From assembly GCA_020061995.1 (NCBI GenBank), contig JAGUXE010000018.1, positions 1-64,000 of the forward strand: DNA of 64,000 nt, given 5' to 3'. The notes beneath the pieces are model-generated. The model was not told where the DNA came from and made no database searches. It saw only the letters and a program-made list of their open reading frames with translations. The position numbers were made by a program, and so were the translations under genes. This document shows, piece after piece, positions 16,922 to 26,957 of the stretch. This DNA comes from Ignavibacteriales bacterium (GTDB lineage Bacteria; Bacteroidota; Ignavibacteria; Ignavibacteriales; Ignavibacteriaceae). Numbering within the stretch: position 1 is the stretch's first letter; each line of letters opens with the position of its first letter.

Positions 16922-18205
16922 TTATTGACTTAAATATTTCAGAATAAGACCATCGTTGCCAACAACCCAAACATAATTATTTCTAGATGAAATAGCATTT
17001 ATCCATTTGTTCGTACCGCTATTCATTTTTATCCAATTTTCACCGGAGTTTGCAGTCTTAAAAATAGTCCCATTATTGCCTACAATAAAACCCGTGTTTG
17101 AATTTATAAAGAGAACATCTTCCAAATGTTCAGAAGTTATAGAATTAATTGAACTCCAACTACCACCGAAATTAGTTGTTTTTAGAATTTTACCACTTCC
17201 AGAGACGGCAAATCCCGTAGAATTGTTCATAAAATCAATAGCTTGGATCCACGCCCCAGAACTAAAAATCATACTCCAAGAACTCCCCGCATTGGTGCTT
17301 TTTATTATTAGTCCCCCGGTTCCTGCAGCAAAAATAATTTCTGAATTTACTACTTTCAATCCGAATAATGAGTTCATAACACCGGAAAAATTTTGATTCC
17401 ATGTTATCCCCCCATCGGTCGTCTTATAAATATTTCCGAATTCGTTTGTTACATAACCAACATTACTATTGTAAAATTGAACTTCATATAAGTTCCCATT
17501 TAAGAAATTTTGTGACCAAGTTTGACCTCCATCCGAAGTTTTCATTATCAATCCATTGTTCCCTGCAATGAATCCATTGTTTTGTGAGGTAAACCATACA
17601 GAGTTTAAGTTCAGATTTACTTCGAGGAGTAAAGTTTGCCAGTTTAAACCTCCATTGGAAGTCTTTAGCAGACACCCTCCAGCTCCCACAGCCCAACCCT
17701 TGAGAGTGTCAATAAAGAACACATCCCTCAATTGTAAATTAGTTCCACTGGTTTGAAGAATCCATTCTGAATTACTTTGTCCATTTCCCCAGGTAACGGA
17801 CAAATTAATACTTCCGACGCCGGATGAAGATGGAACTAATGTAAGATTTACCTGTGTTGTAAAATTCTCTTGTACAAGAACTGAAGTTTGTCCCGAATAA
17901 ACGACAACATTATTAACATCTTTTGCATCAACTTTTAATTGCCATGTCCCAACAGGAACAGATTGAAATGATATATCAGCAGACGTTGATGAAGTTAAAC
18001 TTAAATTGCCGACTAATGAATCGGTTCCCTTTTTTAGGACTGCAGTTACGGTAGCAACATTTGAAGGTGCATTTTCACGGTCAATTTTTAGCAGAACGCC
18101 CCCTCCGCTACCTCCATCAATATTTGGAGAGTTTGGTTCTTGTCTTGAACATCCGATTGTTAAAACAATCAGAGATATAATCGTGCAGAAAATGATATTT
18201 TTCAT
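16922..18205 (-). CDS. Surface lipoprotein: shared N-terminal module plus YCF48-like beta-propeller
   Basis: I start this at ATG 18205, which has a GGGAG site just upstream; an 18-codon upstream extension is open but would overlap the preceding gene. The 427-residue protein has a lipoprotein signal (LTIGC). A beta-sandwich-like module of about 115 residues follows (KIDRENAPSNV to SSGVGSINLSVTWG). The C-terminal part has six or seven blades of the YCF48/BNR kind (GGLNWQTL, GGQTWSQN, GGITWNQN, VGNNGTIFKT). The same N-terminal module occurs in the lipoprotein at 19200-20498. A glycosyltransferase lies between the two. An outer-surface binding role is inferred; no catalytic residues are recognisable. 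Confidence 0.75.
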   Translation of the reverse strand: MKNIIFCTIISLIVLTIGCSRQEPNSPNIDGGSGGGVLLKIDRENAPSNVATVTAVLKKGTDSLVGNLSLTSSTSADISFQSVPVGTWQLKVDAKDVNNVVVYSGQTSVLVQENFTTQVNLTLVPSSSGVGSINLSVTWGNGQSNSEWILQTSGTNLQLRDVFFIDTLKGWAVGAGGCLLKTSNGGLNWQTLLLEVNLNLNSVWFTSQNNGFIAGNNGLIMKTSDGGQTWSQNFLNGNLYEVQFYNSNVGYVTNEFGNIYKTTDGGITWNQNFSGVMNSLFGLKVVNSEIIFAAGTGGLIIKSTNAGSSWSMIFSSGAWIQAIDFMNNSTGFAVSGSGKILKTTNFGGSWSSINSITSEHLEDVLFINSNTGFIVGNNGTIFKTANSGENWIKMNSGTNKWINAISSRNNYVWVVGNDGLILKYLSQ

Positions 18206-18225
18206 TTCCACTCCCATTTTATAGA

Positions 18226-19128
18226 CTAAAACAATTTTCCGTAAATTATTTTTTTCCAAATTCTCGATAGAAAATTGGGCTTTATTGAGATGAAAAATTT
18301 TTCAAATGCTTTTAATGCAGTTTGGTTTTGTTCTACCGGAATCTCATTCACTTCAATATTATTTTCGGAAAGAATAACTTTATAGATATTAGTTGAATCG
18401 GTGTGTGTTCCTTCACCATCTGTTCCAATGTTTTGAACGAGCGATTTACCGGGATAAAGTGTAAACATATTTTTCAAAAAGATTGATGCGTGCCATCTTA
18501 CAGCCCATGAATCTACTTTACCGCGAGCTTGATTTTTAAGCATTTTAACATTATGTGTCGTACCATTGAGATCAAATTCATATAACAATTTATGATTTGC
18601 TAATTCATTTAATAATTCAACCGGATTGGGATTGAAGAGATTCCATGCTCTTTCCCAGGTAGCCCAACCCCAACAATCAGCACCCCTTAAAAAAAATGTT
18701 TGCGGAAGATTTTCTTCAACCGGATAAACATAACCGTGAATGCTAGCAACTTTTGGATTATCCTGATAAAGAGTTAAAGCAGAGTTCATATACTGTATAA
18801 AGAATGGTGACGTGACAAGGTCATCTTCCATAACTATAATTTTTTTATACTCATTTATTACAGTTGTAACTCCGTCAATAATAGAATTAGCCAGTCCGAA
18901 GTTCTTTTCTCTTCTAACAATTCTGATCGAGTTAAATCCTGAGACAGTTTCAAGATAATTTCTTAAATCATTTACTTTTTGCTTCTCTCTTTCATAACGA
19001 GCACCATCAGAGAAAATTATCAGATCCGATTTATCTGCTAAAGCATTTTGTTTAAGTGCATCAATAGTTTTTTTTGTATGCACTAAACGGTTGTAAACAA
19101 AAAGGGCAATGGGAGCAAGAATCATCAT
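18226..19128 (-). CDS. Glycosyltransferase family 2-like (GNT-I-like)
   Basis: The 300-residue protein begins with APIALFVYNRLVHTKKTIDAL. It has ADKSDLIIFSDGAR, a KNFGLANSIIDGV segment and the acidic metal motif in IVMEDDLVTSPFF (EDD). DCWGWATWERAW follows. Short GT2-like proteins of this form are common in polysaccharide loci. No membrane helices were seen. It lies 20 bases upstream of the YCF48-type lipoprotein in the same direction and is likely cotranscribed. Donor and acceptor unknown. Confidence 0.82.
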   Translation of the reverse strand: MMILAPIALFVYNRLVHTKKTIDALKQNALADKSDLIIFSDGARYEREKQKVNDLRNYLETVSGFNSIRIVRREKNFGLANSIIDGVTTVINEYKKIIVMEDDLVTSPFFIQYMNSALTLYQDNPKVASIHGYVYPVEENLPQTFFLRGADCWGWATWERAWNLFNPNPVELLNELANHKLLYEFDLNGTTHNVKMLKNQARGKVDSWAVRWHASIFLKNMFTLYPGKSLVQNIGTDGEGTHTDSTNIYKVILSENNIEVNEIPVEQNQTALKAFEKFFISIKPNFLSRIWKKIIYGKLF

Positions 19129-19199
19129 TCGTCGATTATTTTTAATAGATACTTTTGTGTAACAGAAATTTTCCTATAACCATTAAATTTTCAGAAATA

Positions 19200-20498
19200 T
19201 TATGGAATATTTTTAATTACTCCAACTTTATAAACTGACGATGTTCCACCGCTATAATAAATTCTTAATTCTTCAGAAGATCTGACTAAACATGGATATG
19301 CAATTTGATAGTTTGCCCAACCATTGGCAGTATTATTTGTTTTAAAAATTGGATTTGTACTTGACTTCTGCCAGTTTTTACCATCTGTTGATGTAGCATA
19401 ACCAAAAGCTTTTCCAGTACTATTCATATATACCATTTTAAACAGGTTCATTTCGTAGATGACACTCGCCTCATAAATTCCAGCCCCCTCCCAAGATTGG
19501 TTTGCGCTAAGAACCGGGGCGTTGCCATATGGAGTCCAATTTACTCCATCATTTGAAATTGCCAGAAAAATGCGGTATGGAGAGAATTTTGAATAATACA
19601 TGTAATAATTACTATCGATTTTTACAACAGAAGAAGAAGCTACATTGTTTTCGTTACTGATTGCTCCGAGGATAGGATTGGGATATTTTTCCCAAGTAAT
19701 ACCATCTATTGAGGTGGCAAAACCAATTTTATAAGCAAGACTTTCAGAAGAGTTGCCAAAATAGTACATTTTAAAATAATTTCCATCTTTAATAACGGCT
19801 CCAGGCTGTACACTATGCGAGTCCCAACTCCCCAATGCTCCTCGAGTAAATACCGGTGAAGCATTATTTCGAGTCCACTGTAATCCATTAACCGATGAGG
19901 CATAATAAATTTCGGTAGCTCCATTTGCAAAAACATCTTCAAACCACATATGATAAATAGCTCCGTCAAACAAAACAAAAGGTTGATAAACGCCTGAATT
20001 AGAACTATTATTAAAAATAGTTTGAAGTATCGGATTGCTCAAATAATCAATCCAATTTGAAGTTGGATTAACATTTGATCCCCACGTTACAAAAATGGAG
20101 ATAGAACCTACGCCAGAGGAAACTGGATTAAGTATAAGGCTAACTTGGGAGACAAGATTCTCTAAAACACTAACCTGGGTTTCACCTCTATAAACAACCG
20201 TATTTTGGTTGTTAAATGCTTCAACTATCAAATTCCATGTTCCAACTGCAATATTTGTCAATTGAAGTGACGCTGAGGTATCGGTTAAGATATTTAATGA
20301 AGACGAGATGGTAGTATAACCAGACCGTGATAATTTTGCTGTTACTATGGTAACATTGCTTGGGGCATTTTCTTTATCAATCTTAAAGAGTACAGACCCA
20401 TATTTAACTGAGTCTATTGGAGGTGTAGTTATCGAATCTTGAGTACAAGATGAAAAGAAAAGAAAAACTAAAACTGAGGAGAATACTAACTTAATCAT
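19200..20498 (-). CDS. Surface lipoprotein: shared N-terminal module plus GH43/GH32-like five-bladed propeller
   Basis: Start set at ATG 20498 (preceded by GGAG), giving 432 residues with lipobox FFSSC. Residues about 30-140 match the module in the lipoprotein at 16922-18205: KIDKENAPSNV, VGTWNL, VVYRGETQVSV, SSGVGSISIFVTWG. The rest is a propeller with repeats such as YHMWFEDVF, YYASSVNGLQWTRN, FKMYYFGNS, IGFATSIDGITWEKY and YMYYSK. This resembles the five-bladed fold of GH43/GH32/GH62-type enzymes, but the catalytic acidic triad could not be placed with confidence. It may bind or cleave a surface glycan. Function is inferred. Confidence 0.7.
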   Translation of the reverse strand: MIKLVFSSVLVFLFFSSCTQDSITTPPIDSVKYGSVLFKIDKENAPSNVTIVTAKLSRSGYTTISSSLNILTDTSASLQLTNIAVGTWNLIVEAFNNQNTVVYRGETQVSVLENLVSQVSLILNPVSSGVGSISIFVTWGSNVNPTSNWIDYLSNPILQTIFNNSSNSGVYQPFVLFDGAIYHMWFEDVFANGATEIYYASSVNGLQWTRNNASPVFTRGALGSWDSHSVQPGAVIKDGNYFKMYYFGNSSESLAYKIGFATSIDGITWEKYPNPILGAISNENNVASSSVVKIDSNYYMYYSKFSPYRIFLAISNDGVNWTPYGNAPVLSANQSWEGAGIYEASVIYEMNLFKMVYMNSTGKAFGYATSTDGKNWQKSSTNPIFKTNNTANGWANYQIAYPCLVRSSEELRIYYSGGTSSVYKVGVIKNIP

Positions 20499-20790
20499 AT
20501 AAAGTACTCCAAATAGAAATAAATGTATCTCAATTTTAATCAAAAATTAATCAAAAGGCAAAGTCCATTTTCTTTTTTAATTTAATTTTAAGATATTGTT
20601 TAAAAATAAACCAAAATAGAGGTTTTCAGACTTTTTTTATCTTTTGATATGAATATTTAAACATTCTAATTGAGAAATGATTGTCAGACATTTTGTAACA
20701 AACAAAATATCTAATTTCCTTAAGTACCACCTCTAATTAAAAATCAATTTGGGCTGAGAAGTCGACGAATAGTAAATAAATTAGAACTAT
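20499..20790. other. Intergenic region, no gene seen
   Basis: About 290 very AT-rich bases separate the propeller lipoprotein from the FkbM-type methyltransferase gene. No open frame with coding character, tRNA-like structure or strong hairpin was seen. It probably contains the lipoprotein promoter. Confidence 0.3.
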
Positions 20791-21468
20791 TTACGATAAA
20801 TCATTTTTAAAAAATACGGTATTTAGTGTCTTCGCAAAAAAAGAATAACCTTTCGAATACAAAAATTCTGAGACGGGTGATTTGTAGATGTTTTTCGGAT
20901 CTAAGTTCAAATCTTCTGTCAATATATAGAGAGGTCTAAATTTTTCCCAATTGTTTGAACGTAAAACATTAAGGTCCAATCCTTCTACATCGATGGAAAC
21001 AAAATCTATCTTAGTACTAATTGGAAGATGTTTCTCTAGTATATTTGATAAAGTCTCTGTATGAAGAGTAATTTCTTTTATTAACTTATAAGAAGTTTGT
21101 GATATTCGCTGATTTGTTATTTCTTTAGAAAATCCATTGAGTGCTGGTTCATCAAACATGTAATACGTTAAATCAACTCTCTCATCATTTACGGGTTGTT
21201 CAATAGAAATGTCTCTGGGCCTAATTTTTTTAAATAAGCCGCTGCTTCCAGGTCTGGCATCAATCGTTATCCCACTCCATCCCCGTCTATAAAAAAGATA
21301 TGTATTGGAAAATCTAACTGGATGGAATGCGCCAATATCAACATAGTATCCTTCCCTTTTTCCGTCAAATATTCTGTCTAAGATTAAATCTTCCCCTTCT
21401 TGTGAATACGAACGTCGATACGTTAAATTAAAAACAGAATTCTTAAACCTACTTATAAAACTTTTCAT
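20791..21468 (-). CDS. FkbM family methyltransferase
   Basis: The 225-residue protein matches FkbM-type O-methyltransferases: YSQEGEDLILDRIF, YYVDIGAFHPVRFSNTYLFYRRGW, ITIDARPGS, and KIDFVSIDVEGLDLNVLRSNNWEKFRPLYILTED. These modify sugars or polyketides with SAM; in this context a surface sugar is likely. Length is typical. The gene is 25 bases after the class I methyltransferase at 21494, in the same direction. Cytosolic. Confidence 0.88.
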   Translation of the reverse strand: MKSFISRFKNSVFNLTYRRSYSQEGEDLILDRIFDGKREGYYVDIGAFHPVRFSNTYLFYRRGWSGITIDARPGSSGLFKKIRPRDISIEQPVNDERVDLTYYMFDEPALNGFSKEITNQRISQTSYKLIKEITLHTETLSNILEKHLPISTKIDFVSIDVEGLDLNVLRSNNWEKFRPLYILTEDLNLDPKNIYKSPVSEFLYSKGYSFFAKTLNTVFFKNDLS

Positions 21469-21493
21469 TATTATTCTAGTTATTTATTATTTA

Positions 21494-22141
21494 TTAAATG
21501 CCTAAACAATTGTATTTGCGATAAAAAATTGACGTGGTATTATTATAAGCAACTATAGGGAGTATACCCACAAAGTCAATTCTTTTAAAATCTAATCCTT
21601 CGAGATAATCCAACGCTTCTCTATATTCTTCAACTTGTGAATTATCAAAAATTATAATCCCGTTGGTATTTAAGGCTTCAATAGAAGCTTTTGTTGACTT
21701 CACTCGATCTCGCCCATCAATGATTATTATATCAAATTTTTCTTTTGATTCATTAACGGATTTTGAATAAGTATCGGTTCCATCAAGTGGTCGAAAAACG
21801 ATCTCACAGTTTACAGGTAATTTAGCGCTAACCTTATTAAACCATTCCAAATCATTTTCAACAGATTTAATCTTTTTCACTTTACTAGAAAACCAGATGG
21901 TAGAATTTCCAGAGCCATACTCAAAAATACTCATTTCACTATTAAGTCTATTTTGAATGAAGTGAAGGAATGAGTAGGTAAACCATGGAATTGGGTTATT
22001 ATTTTTATCTATAGCTTCCTTTGCGTAAAAACTTTTAAACCATCCCTCTTCTCTCAAGGAACTACTCATTGCTAATTGAACAAATGCTCCTATTTGAATT
22101 CCATTTAGTAAAGTCCAAATAATTTTCTTTAAAATTTTCAT
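21494..22141 (-). CDS. Class I methyltransferase-fold protein
   Basis: This 215-residue protein has a hydrophobic N-terminus (about 1-25, LLNGIQIGAFVQLAM). A Rossmann methyltransferase core follows: SIFEYGSGNSTIWFSSKVKKIKSVENDLEW resembles motif I and the start of motif II, and IIIIDGRDRVKSTKASIEAL a post-I strand. The YGSGNST form (Ser in place of the second conserved Gly spacing) is common in O-antigen-linked putative methyltransferases. It is two bases after the flippase gene, so cotranscribed. The substrate is unknown. Confidence 0.7.
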   Translation of the reverse strand: MKILKKIIWTLLNGIQIGAFVQLAMSSSLREEGWFKSFYAKEAIDKNNNPIPWFTYSFLHFIQNRLNSEMSIFEYGSGNSTIWFSSKVKKIKSVENDLEWFNKVSAKLPVNCEIVFRPLDGTDTYSKSVNESKEKFDIIIIDGRDRVKSTKASIEALNTNGIIIFDNSQVEEYREALDYLEGLDFKRIDFVGILPIVAYNNTTSIFYRKYNCLGI

Positions 22142-22142
22142 A

Positions 22143-23471
22143 TTAATTCTTGAATTTAGATTTAAGTAGCTTAAATAACCAATGAAAAGATAATGCTCGC
22201 AAAATTAAAACTAATTGATCAAAAGTTTTTCTATTTGTTCCTAAACTCATAACCGCTACACTATAAGAAACCAAAGTAGCGGCTGCCGCCCCATTGATAC
22301 CATATTTTGGTATTAGCAAAAAGTTTAGGGCAACATTAGCAATCATTCCGGCGAGTGTTCTATAAAAAGATATTTTTGTTAGATTTTCACTTATCAGAAA
22401 TTGGCTACTCGCAACACCCAGGAATGTCGGAACTCCTGCCCAAATATATATTGTAAGAACGGTCGCACCAAGTAAGAATTCCTCTCCGTAGAGCGTTGTC
22501 ATTATCCAGGGAGAAAGGAAAGTAACAGGAACTGCAATTGCAATCGATATAAATGCCATCAGATCATAAAGTTTCTGTAATCGGCTGTTGTAAAGATTAT
22601 TATCTATTTTTTTTGCATTTAATATTGCCGGAAAAAGTGATGTGCTGATAACCATCGGAATAAAGTACCAAACTTCACATAATCTAACCGCAGAAGCATA
22701 ATAACCGAGTTCTTTACTGCTTAACATTTTTTCAATCATTATTTGATCAATCTTCATATAGATTCCAATTACAACCCCTGCAATTGTAAGAGGCCATGCA
22801 TCAATTAACAATCTTTTGGCAATCGACTTATTGAATTTCCATGTGATAATGTTCTCATCAGAATTTTGAAAAACCATTACCAAGCCAATAGCAATCAACA
22901 GAATTTCAGCCACTTGAAAAATTACAAAATAAATTAATGGCGCCTGAAGATAGATAAACAAAATCTTAAGCAATGATGCTGTTATAAGGGCAATAGATTG
23001 AACTATCGCAACTAACTTTCCCTTCACTTGAGCATGAAAGAAAAATTCAATTACATAAAACGATTGGAAAAACATTCCCGCAGAAAGAACTAATATTAAG
23101 AAGGCATTAAGTGAATTCTCTCCGGTAATAAATAAAGTTATACAAATTAGAATAAATGCAATTACCGCACCGGAGAGTCTCAATAAAAAAACTGATCCAA
23201 GTATTTTTTGTTTATCTTCGGGATGGTTAACTATTTCGCGGGTTATAATTGAATCGAGTCCCAGAGTAGCAAGTGCGGCAAAAATACCGACATAACTTAA
23301 TGCGTAACTAAAAACACCAAAGTCTTCCGCCCCCAAATAACGGACTAGAAGAATGTTAACAGTAAATCCGAATAGAATTCGTATTACTTTCTCTCCAAGA
23401 AGCCATCCTGTATTTTTAAAATACTTAGAGAAAGCATCTGAACGAAAATTTATTTTTGTGCTGGAAGACAA
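22143..23471 (-). CDS. Wzx-like oligosaccharide flippase
   Basis: A 442-residue polytopic membrane protein with about 12-14 hydrophobic segments. The N-terminus FKNTGWLLGEKVIRILFGFTVNILLVRYLGAEDFGVFSYALS is the hallmark of the RfbX/Wzx family in the MOP superfamily, and GINGAAAATLVSYS near the end is also typical. It would flip undecaprenyl-linked sugar units across the inner membrane. It follows the YfhO-type gene by 13 bases. A second flippase lies at 34645-35973, suggesting at least two glycan pathways in the window. Confidence 0.9.
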   Translation of the reverse strand: MSSSTKINFRSDAFSKYFKNTGWLLGEKVIRILFGFTVNILLVRYLGAEDFGVFSYALSYVGIFAALATLGLDSIITREIVNHPEDKQKILGSVFLLRLSGAVIAFILICITLFITGENSLNAFLILVLSAGMFFQSFYVIEFFFHAQVKGKLVAIVQSIALITASLLKILFIYLQAPLIYFVIFQVAEILLIAIGLVMVFQNSDENIITWKFNKSIAKRLLIDAWPLTIAGVVIGIYMKIDQIMIEKMLSSKELGYYASAVRLCEVWYFIPMVISTSLFPAILNAKKIDNNLYNSRLQKLYDLMAFISIAIAVPVTFLSPWIMTTLYGEEFLLGATVLTIYIWAGVPTFLGVASSQFLISENLTKISFYRTLAGMIANVALNFLLIPKYGINGAAAATLVSYSVAVMSLGTNRKTFDQLVLILRALSFHWLFKLLKSKFKN

Positions 23472-23484
23472 ATTCGTTCCGAGA

Positions 23485-26034
23485 TTAATTACTTGCTTTT
23501 TGTTTTCGGGATGATAATTTTTGCATTAGAAGCACTATTATCAATCCCGCAACAACTAAAGAACTCAAAATAAATGCGATCCATCTACTGATGAAAAAGC
23601 TTGTAGGAGCATATGTAAACTCAAGAATATGTTCCCCCTTAGGAACAATTACTCCCATAAAATTATGGTTTGCTCTAAAAATTTTTAAATCGTTTCCGTC
23701 AATGGTTGCTTTCCAGCCCGTTGGAACATACGTATTTGTGAAAACCAAAAAATTATTTCCGGATGCATTTACATTAACAACAATTTTTTCGTCTGTATAT
23801 TTAGTTATTCTTACAGAAGCAGTGGAATCGGGTTGATCAACTTGAACAGCTTCTTCGGTATAAGCTATTTCCGCAGGATTAAATTCATTATTTTTTATAG
23901 AATTAAGAATATCAATTCCCTTTTTCATTTCTACTCTATTAACAAAATGAACTCTCGACAAAACGGCTTCATTTTTGTAGACACTGCTTTTTTCACTACT
24001 GGCAACTTGCGTTAAACCTACCATCATTATTGGTTTATCTGTAATAATATATTTTACATTTGCTAAATTCCAGAGAGTTGGATTAACAGGACCAACAACG
24101 TCAATAATATCCTGATAAGCTCTTGGTTTGATACCCGAGTAACCGTAAAAATCTTCGAGCAGAAAATAGGCGTTAAAATTTGAGTTCTGACCAAAAGAAC
24201 CGAGTGAACCATCTTGCTTCATGTTCAATATTCTAAAAGGTTCTGTATCTTTTTGATCTCTTATTACGTTTACATAGTCCGGAGTATTGAACAAACCGGA
24301 TACATCGGGATTATCACTATACTTTGCACCGCGAGAATCAATTCGCCATAAATCAACAAGCGTAAGTAGAATTACTACAACCACAAAAACATCTCCGCTT
24401 ATGTTTTTCTTTATATAAAGATAACCTCCCCAGAATGTCACAGCTAAAAATGTAAATGCAAAAAAGAAATCACCGACAAACATCTGCGACATATATTCAG
24501 ATAATGCTTGATATTGTTGTGCCATCTGCGGACGTGCGGCCTGAAGGGTAGCTGCATATTCGCTAACTCTTTCGGTGAACCAACTTGTTAATGCACTATT
24601 TAACACTAAGGATAAGACCAATATTCCACTGAAAGTAAAAGCACCATATTTTAATATATTCAGGGCTTTATTATCAACTTCATTTCTAAGTGAAAGAATT
24701 TTCATGAGTCCAAATCCGGCAAGGACAGGTAAACTCAATTGTACGAGAATTAAAATCATCGAGGGAACTCTGAATTTATCAAAGTATGGGAGATTGTAGA
24801 AAAGTAAATCGAATAAAACAGGAAAAGTTTTTCCGAAAGAGATTAATAAAGCAATCGAACTAAGTATTGTTAAAAATCTAACTACCGGATTTTTCCAACA
24901 AGTAACTATTGCAAAGAGTGCAAGAAAGAAAACCAATACTCCCATGTACATCGCAACATCAACAAAAGGCATTTGACCAAAGTAAGTATTTACTTCAACC
25001 TCTTTTCCTTGAGTAAGTGGTCCGTTATATACCGAATTGCCGAATCCATAATAAGAAGGAATTATAAACGTTAAAACTTCTCCCGGAGAAAAAGACCAAT
25101 TAGTATGATACTCATAATATTCAGATGAAGATTGTTCCGCCTTTCCGGTCGATTCTTCAACTACACTTTTACCACCCCGGGTTGAGTATTGTGTATATTC
25201 ATAAATCTGAGTGAGATTATCCGATTGAATTAATAAAGCTATAATTGAAGCTCCTGCAAATGTAACTGCAGATTTTATCAAATTATTTCTAAGCAGTAAA
25301 TCTTTTATTGCGATTGCTCTTGAGAAGAAATAGAGATAGTAAATACCAACAGCAAACATTGTATAAAAAATTATCTGAACATGAAAACCTTGTATTAATA
25401 ACTGCATGGTTATAATCAAAAGCAGAAAATCTATTAATTTAAATTTTTCTTGTAAGCGGAAGAGTAGAAGGAATAATAGCGGATACATACAAATTGATGT
25501 CAGCTTTGTAACATGCCCGATAAAGAGAAAGACAATTAATCCCGTACTGAATGACGTAGCTATAGCGGTAAATAGACTTACCAACGTATTTTTGGTTAAG
25601 TATTTCATCAGAAAAAATGAAGTGAAAGCAAGTATGATCAAATAGAAAGACCACATCGCATATTCAACCTCGAAGAAAGAGGTAAATAGACTTCTGGCTG
25701 CTGTGAAAACAACATAAATCAAGTTAAACCAGGTATAACCGGTACCGAGTGAGTAGGCAGGCATTCCGCAAAAAATATGAGGATTCCATAATGTAAATCC
25801 GTCACGTTCTTTTTCGATATAAGGTTGAGCCGCATTTGAAGCAAGGATATCCCCTGATTGAAAAGTCTTTCCACCGAAGTACATCGGACTTAAAAAAGCG
25901 AGAAATAATATGACCAATACCAAAAGTACCGCAAGAACGTGATACTTTTCCGGAAGTATATTTTCTAATTTGAATTGTGCTAAAAAGCCGTTACTGCTCT
26001 GTTTTGAAGTTTTGGTTTTCAAAGCCTTTGCCAT
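23485..26034 (-). CDS. YfhO family polytopic membrane protein
   Basis: The 849-residue protein has a short basic N-terminus, about 12 or more hydrophobic helices, a periplasmic region (about 540-800), and a final helix (WIAFILSSLVVAGLIIVLL). Motifs DILASNAAQPYIEKERDGFTLWNPHIFCGMPAYS and YYGFGNSVYNGPLTQG match YfhO, a family in the GT-C glycosyltransferase superfamily. Relatives of YfhO take part in glycosylation of cell-wall polymers. It heads the YfhO-flippase-methyltransferase-FkbM run. Its acceptor here is not known. Confidence 0.85.
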   Translation of the reverse strand: MAKALKTKTSKQSSNGFLAQFKLENILPEKYHVLAVLLVLVILFLAFLSPMYFGGKTFQSGDILASNAAQPYIEKERDGFTLWNPHIFCGMPAYSLGTGYTWFNLIYVVFTAARSLFTSFFEVEYAMWSFYLIILAFTSFFLMKYLTKNTLVSLFTAIATSFSTGLIVFLFIGHVTKLTSICMYPLLFLLLFRLQEKFKLIDFLLLIITMQLLIQGFHVQIIFYTMFAVGIYYLYFFSRAIAIKDLLLRNNLIKSAVTFAGASIIALLIQSDNLTQIYEYTQYSTRGGKSVVEESTGKAEQSSSEYYEYHTNWSFSPGEVLTFIIPSYYGFGNSVYNGPLTQGKEVEVNTYFGQMPFVDVAMYMGVLVFFLALFAIVTCWKNPVVRFLTILSSIALLISFGKTFPVLFDLLFYNLPYFDKFRVPSMILILVQLSLPVLAGFGLMKILSLRNEVDNKALNILKYGAFTFSGILVLSLVLNSALTSWFTERVSEYAATLQAARPQMAQQYQALSEYMSQMFVGDFFFAFTFLAVTFWGGYLYIKKNISGDVFVVVVILLTLVDLWRIDSRGAKYSDNPDVSGLFNTPDYVNVIRDQKDTEPFRILNMKQDGSLGSFGQNSNFNAYFLLEDFYGYSGIKPRAYQDIIDVVGPVNPTLWNLANVKYIITDKPIMMVGLTQVASSEKSSVYKNEAVLSRVHFVNRVEMKKGIDILNSIKNNEFNPAEIAYTEEAVQVDQPDSTASVRITKYTDEKIVVNVNASGNNFLVFTNTYVPTGWKATIDGNDLKIFRANHNFMGVIVPKGEHILEFTYAPTSFFISRWIAFILSSLVVAGLIIVLLMQKLSSRKQKASN

Positions 26035-26074
26035 TAAATCTCCATTAAAAATTTCAATTTAGGAATTGAATAAA

Positions 26075-26887
26075 TTAATCTTTTCTCGCTATAAAAATTA
26101 TTCCGGCACCAATATCGTTATCTGCCATAAAATCCATTCTCATCATTAATAATGTGAACGGAAGCGTTATCAGATAATAAAGTGGAAGAATTGCAAAAAG
26201 TAATTTTGATAAGTTGAGCATCAACATCGGGTATTTTATTCCGAGTCTCCATGAAAGATCGCCCCAGAAACCGTATGAATAAAGTGAATTATGTATTTTA
26301 AATCCAATCGGTTCAAGCTTCGAAATAAAATCTTCTTTGGAGTAGCCGTCTCGCGCATGTTCACCAATAAAACTTTCTTCTCCTTCATCATGAACATCAC
26401 TTCCACCAAAAATTGATGGAGTATTTATCAATAAAAATCCACCCGGCTTTAGTGCATTAAAGTAATTTTGAAAAACTTTAACGTCCTCTTCTATATGTTC
26501 CATTACATCAACACAAACTATCAAATCAAATTTTTCTTTATGGTCGATTTGCGTTAAATCTTCTATTCCGAAAGAGACATTATTTATTTCGTATGATTTG
26601 AAGAATTGAGTTGAATCTTTTATCCATTTGTCTTTCACATCAACAGCATAAATTTCATTTGGCAGCATATGTTGCGACATGAAATAAGTATACTGTCCGT
26701 AACCAGTACCTGCATCATAAATGTTTATTTTCTTGGTACCGAAAAATTTGCGGAGTCTCTTTAATTCACGGCGCACAAACCATGAACGGAGAAACATTAA
26801 ATCTAATGACTTATAAAAAAGAACCCGCAACGAAGGGAATTTCCTAATTGTTGCGGCAAAAACATCTTTAATTGGATCGTAATGCAT
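26075..26887 (-). CDS. SAM-dependent methyltransferase, possibly membrane-associated
   Basis: The 270-residue protein has motif I as IYDAGTGYGQYTYFMSQ, YAVDVKDKW, FDLIVCVDVMEHIEEDVKVF and LKPGGFLLINTPSIFGG. Hydrophobic stretches near the C-terminus (about 218-255) suggest membrane attachment. A methylated lipid-linked sugar or a quinone/lipid substrate are both possible; position among glycan genes favours the first. It lies between the YfhO gene and the DPM1-like glycosyltransferase with gaps of 40-70 bases. Confidence 0.82.
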   Translation of the reverse strand: MHYDPIKDVFAATIRKFPSLRVLFYKSLDLMFLRSWFVRRELKRLRKFFGTKKINIYDAGTGYGQYTYFMSQHMLPNEIYAVDVKDKWIKDSTQFFKSYEINNVSFGIEDLTQIDHKEKFDLIVCVDVMEHIEEDVKVFQNYFNALKPGGFLLINTPSIFGGSDVHDEGEESFIGEHARDGYSKEDFISKLEPIGFKIHNSLYSYGFWGDLSWRLGIKYPMLMLNLSKLLFAILPLYYLITLPFTLLMMRMDFMADNDIGAGIIFIARKD

Positions 26888-26957
26888 GAAATGTCTTATT
26901 TCCGAAAAGAGTTATTAAATAAACGATGAAGAAAATATTCATCTTCGTTTGAAAGGG

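Noticed and set aside
16922..18259. Upstream 18-codon extension of the YCF48 lipoprotein
   Set aside because: It would delay the lipoprotein signal and overlap the preceding glycosyltransferase gene; ATG 18205 has a ribosome-binding site.
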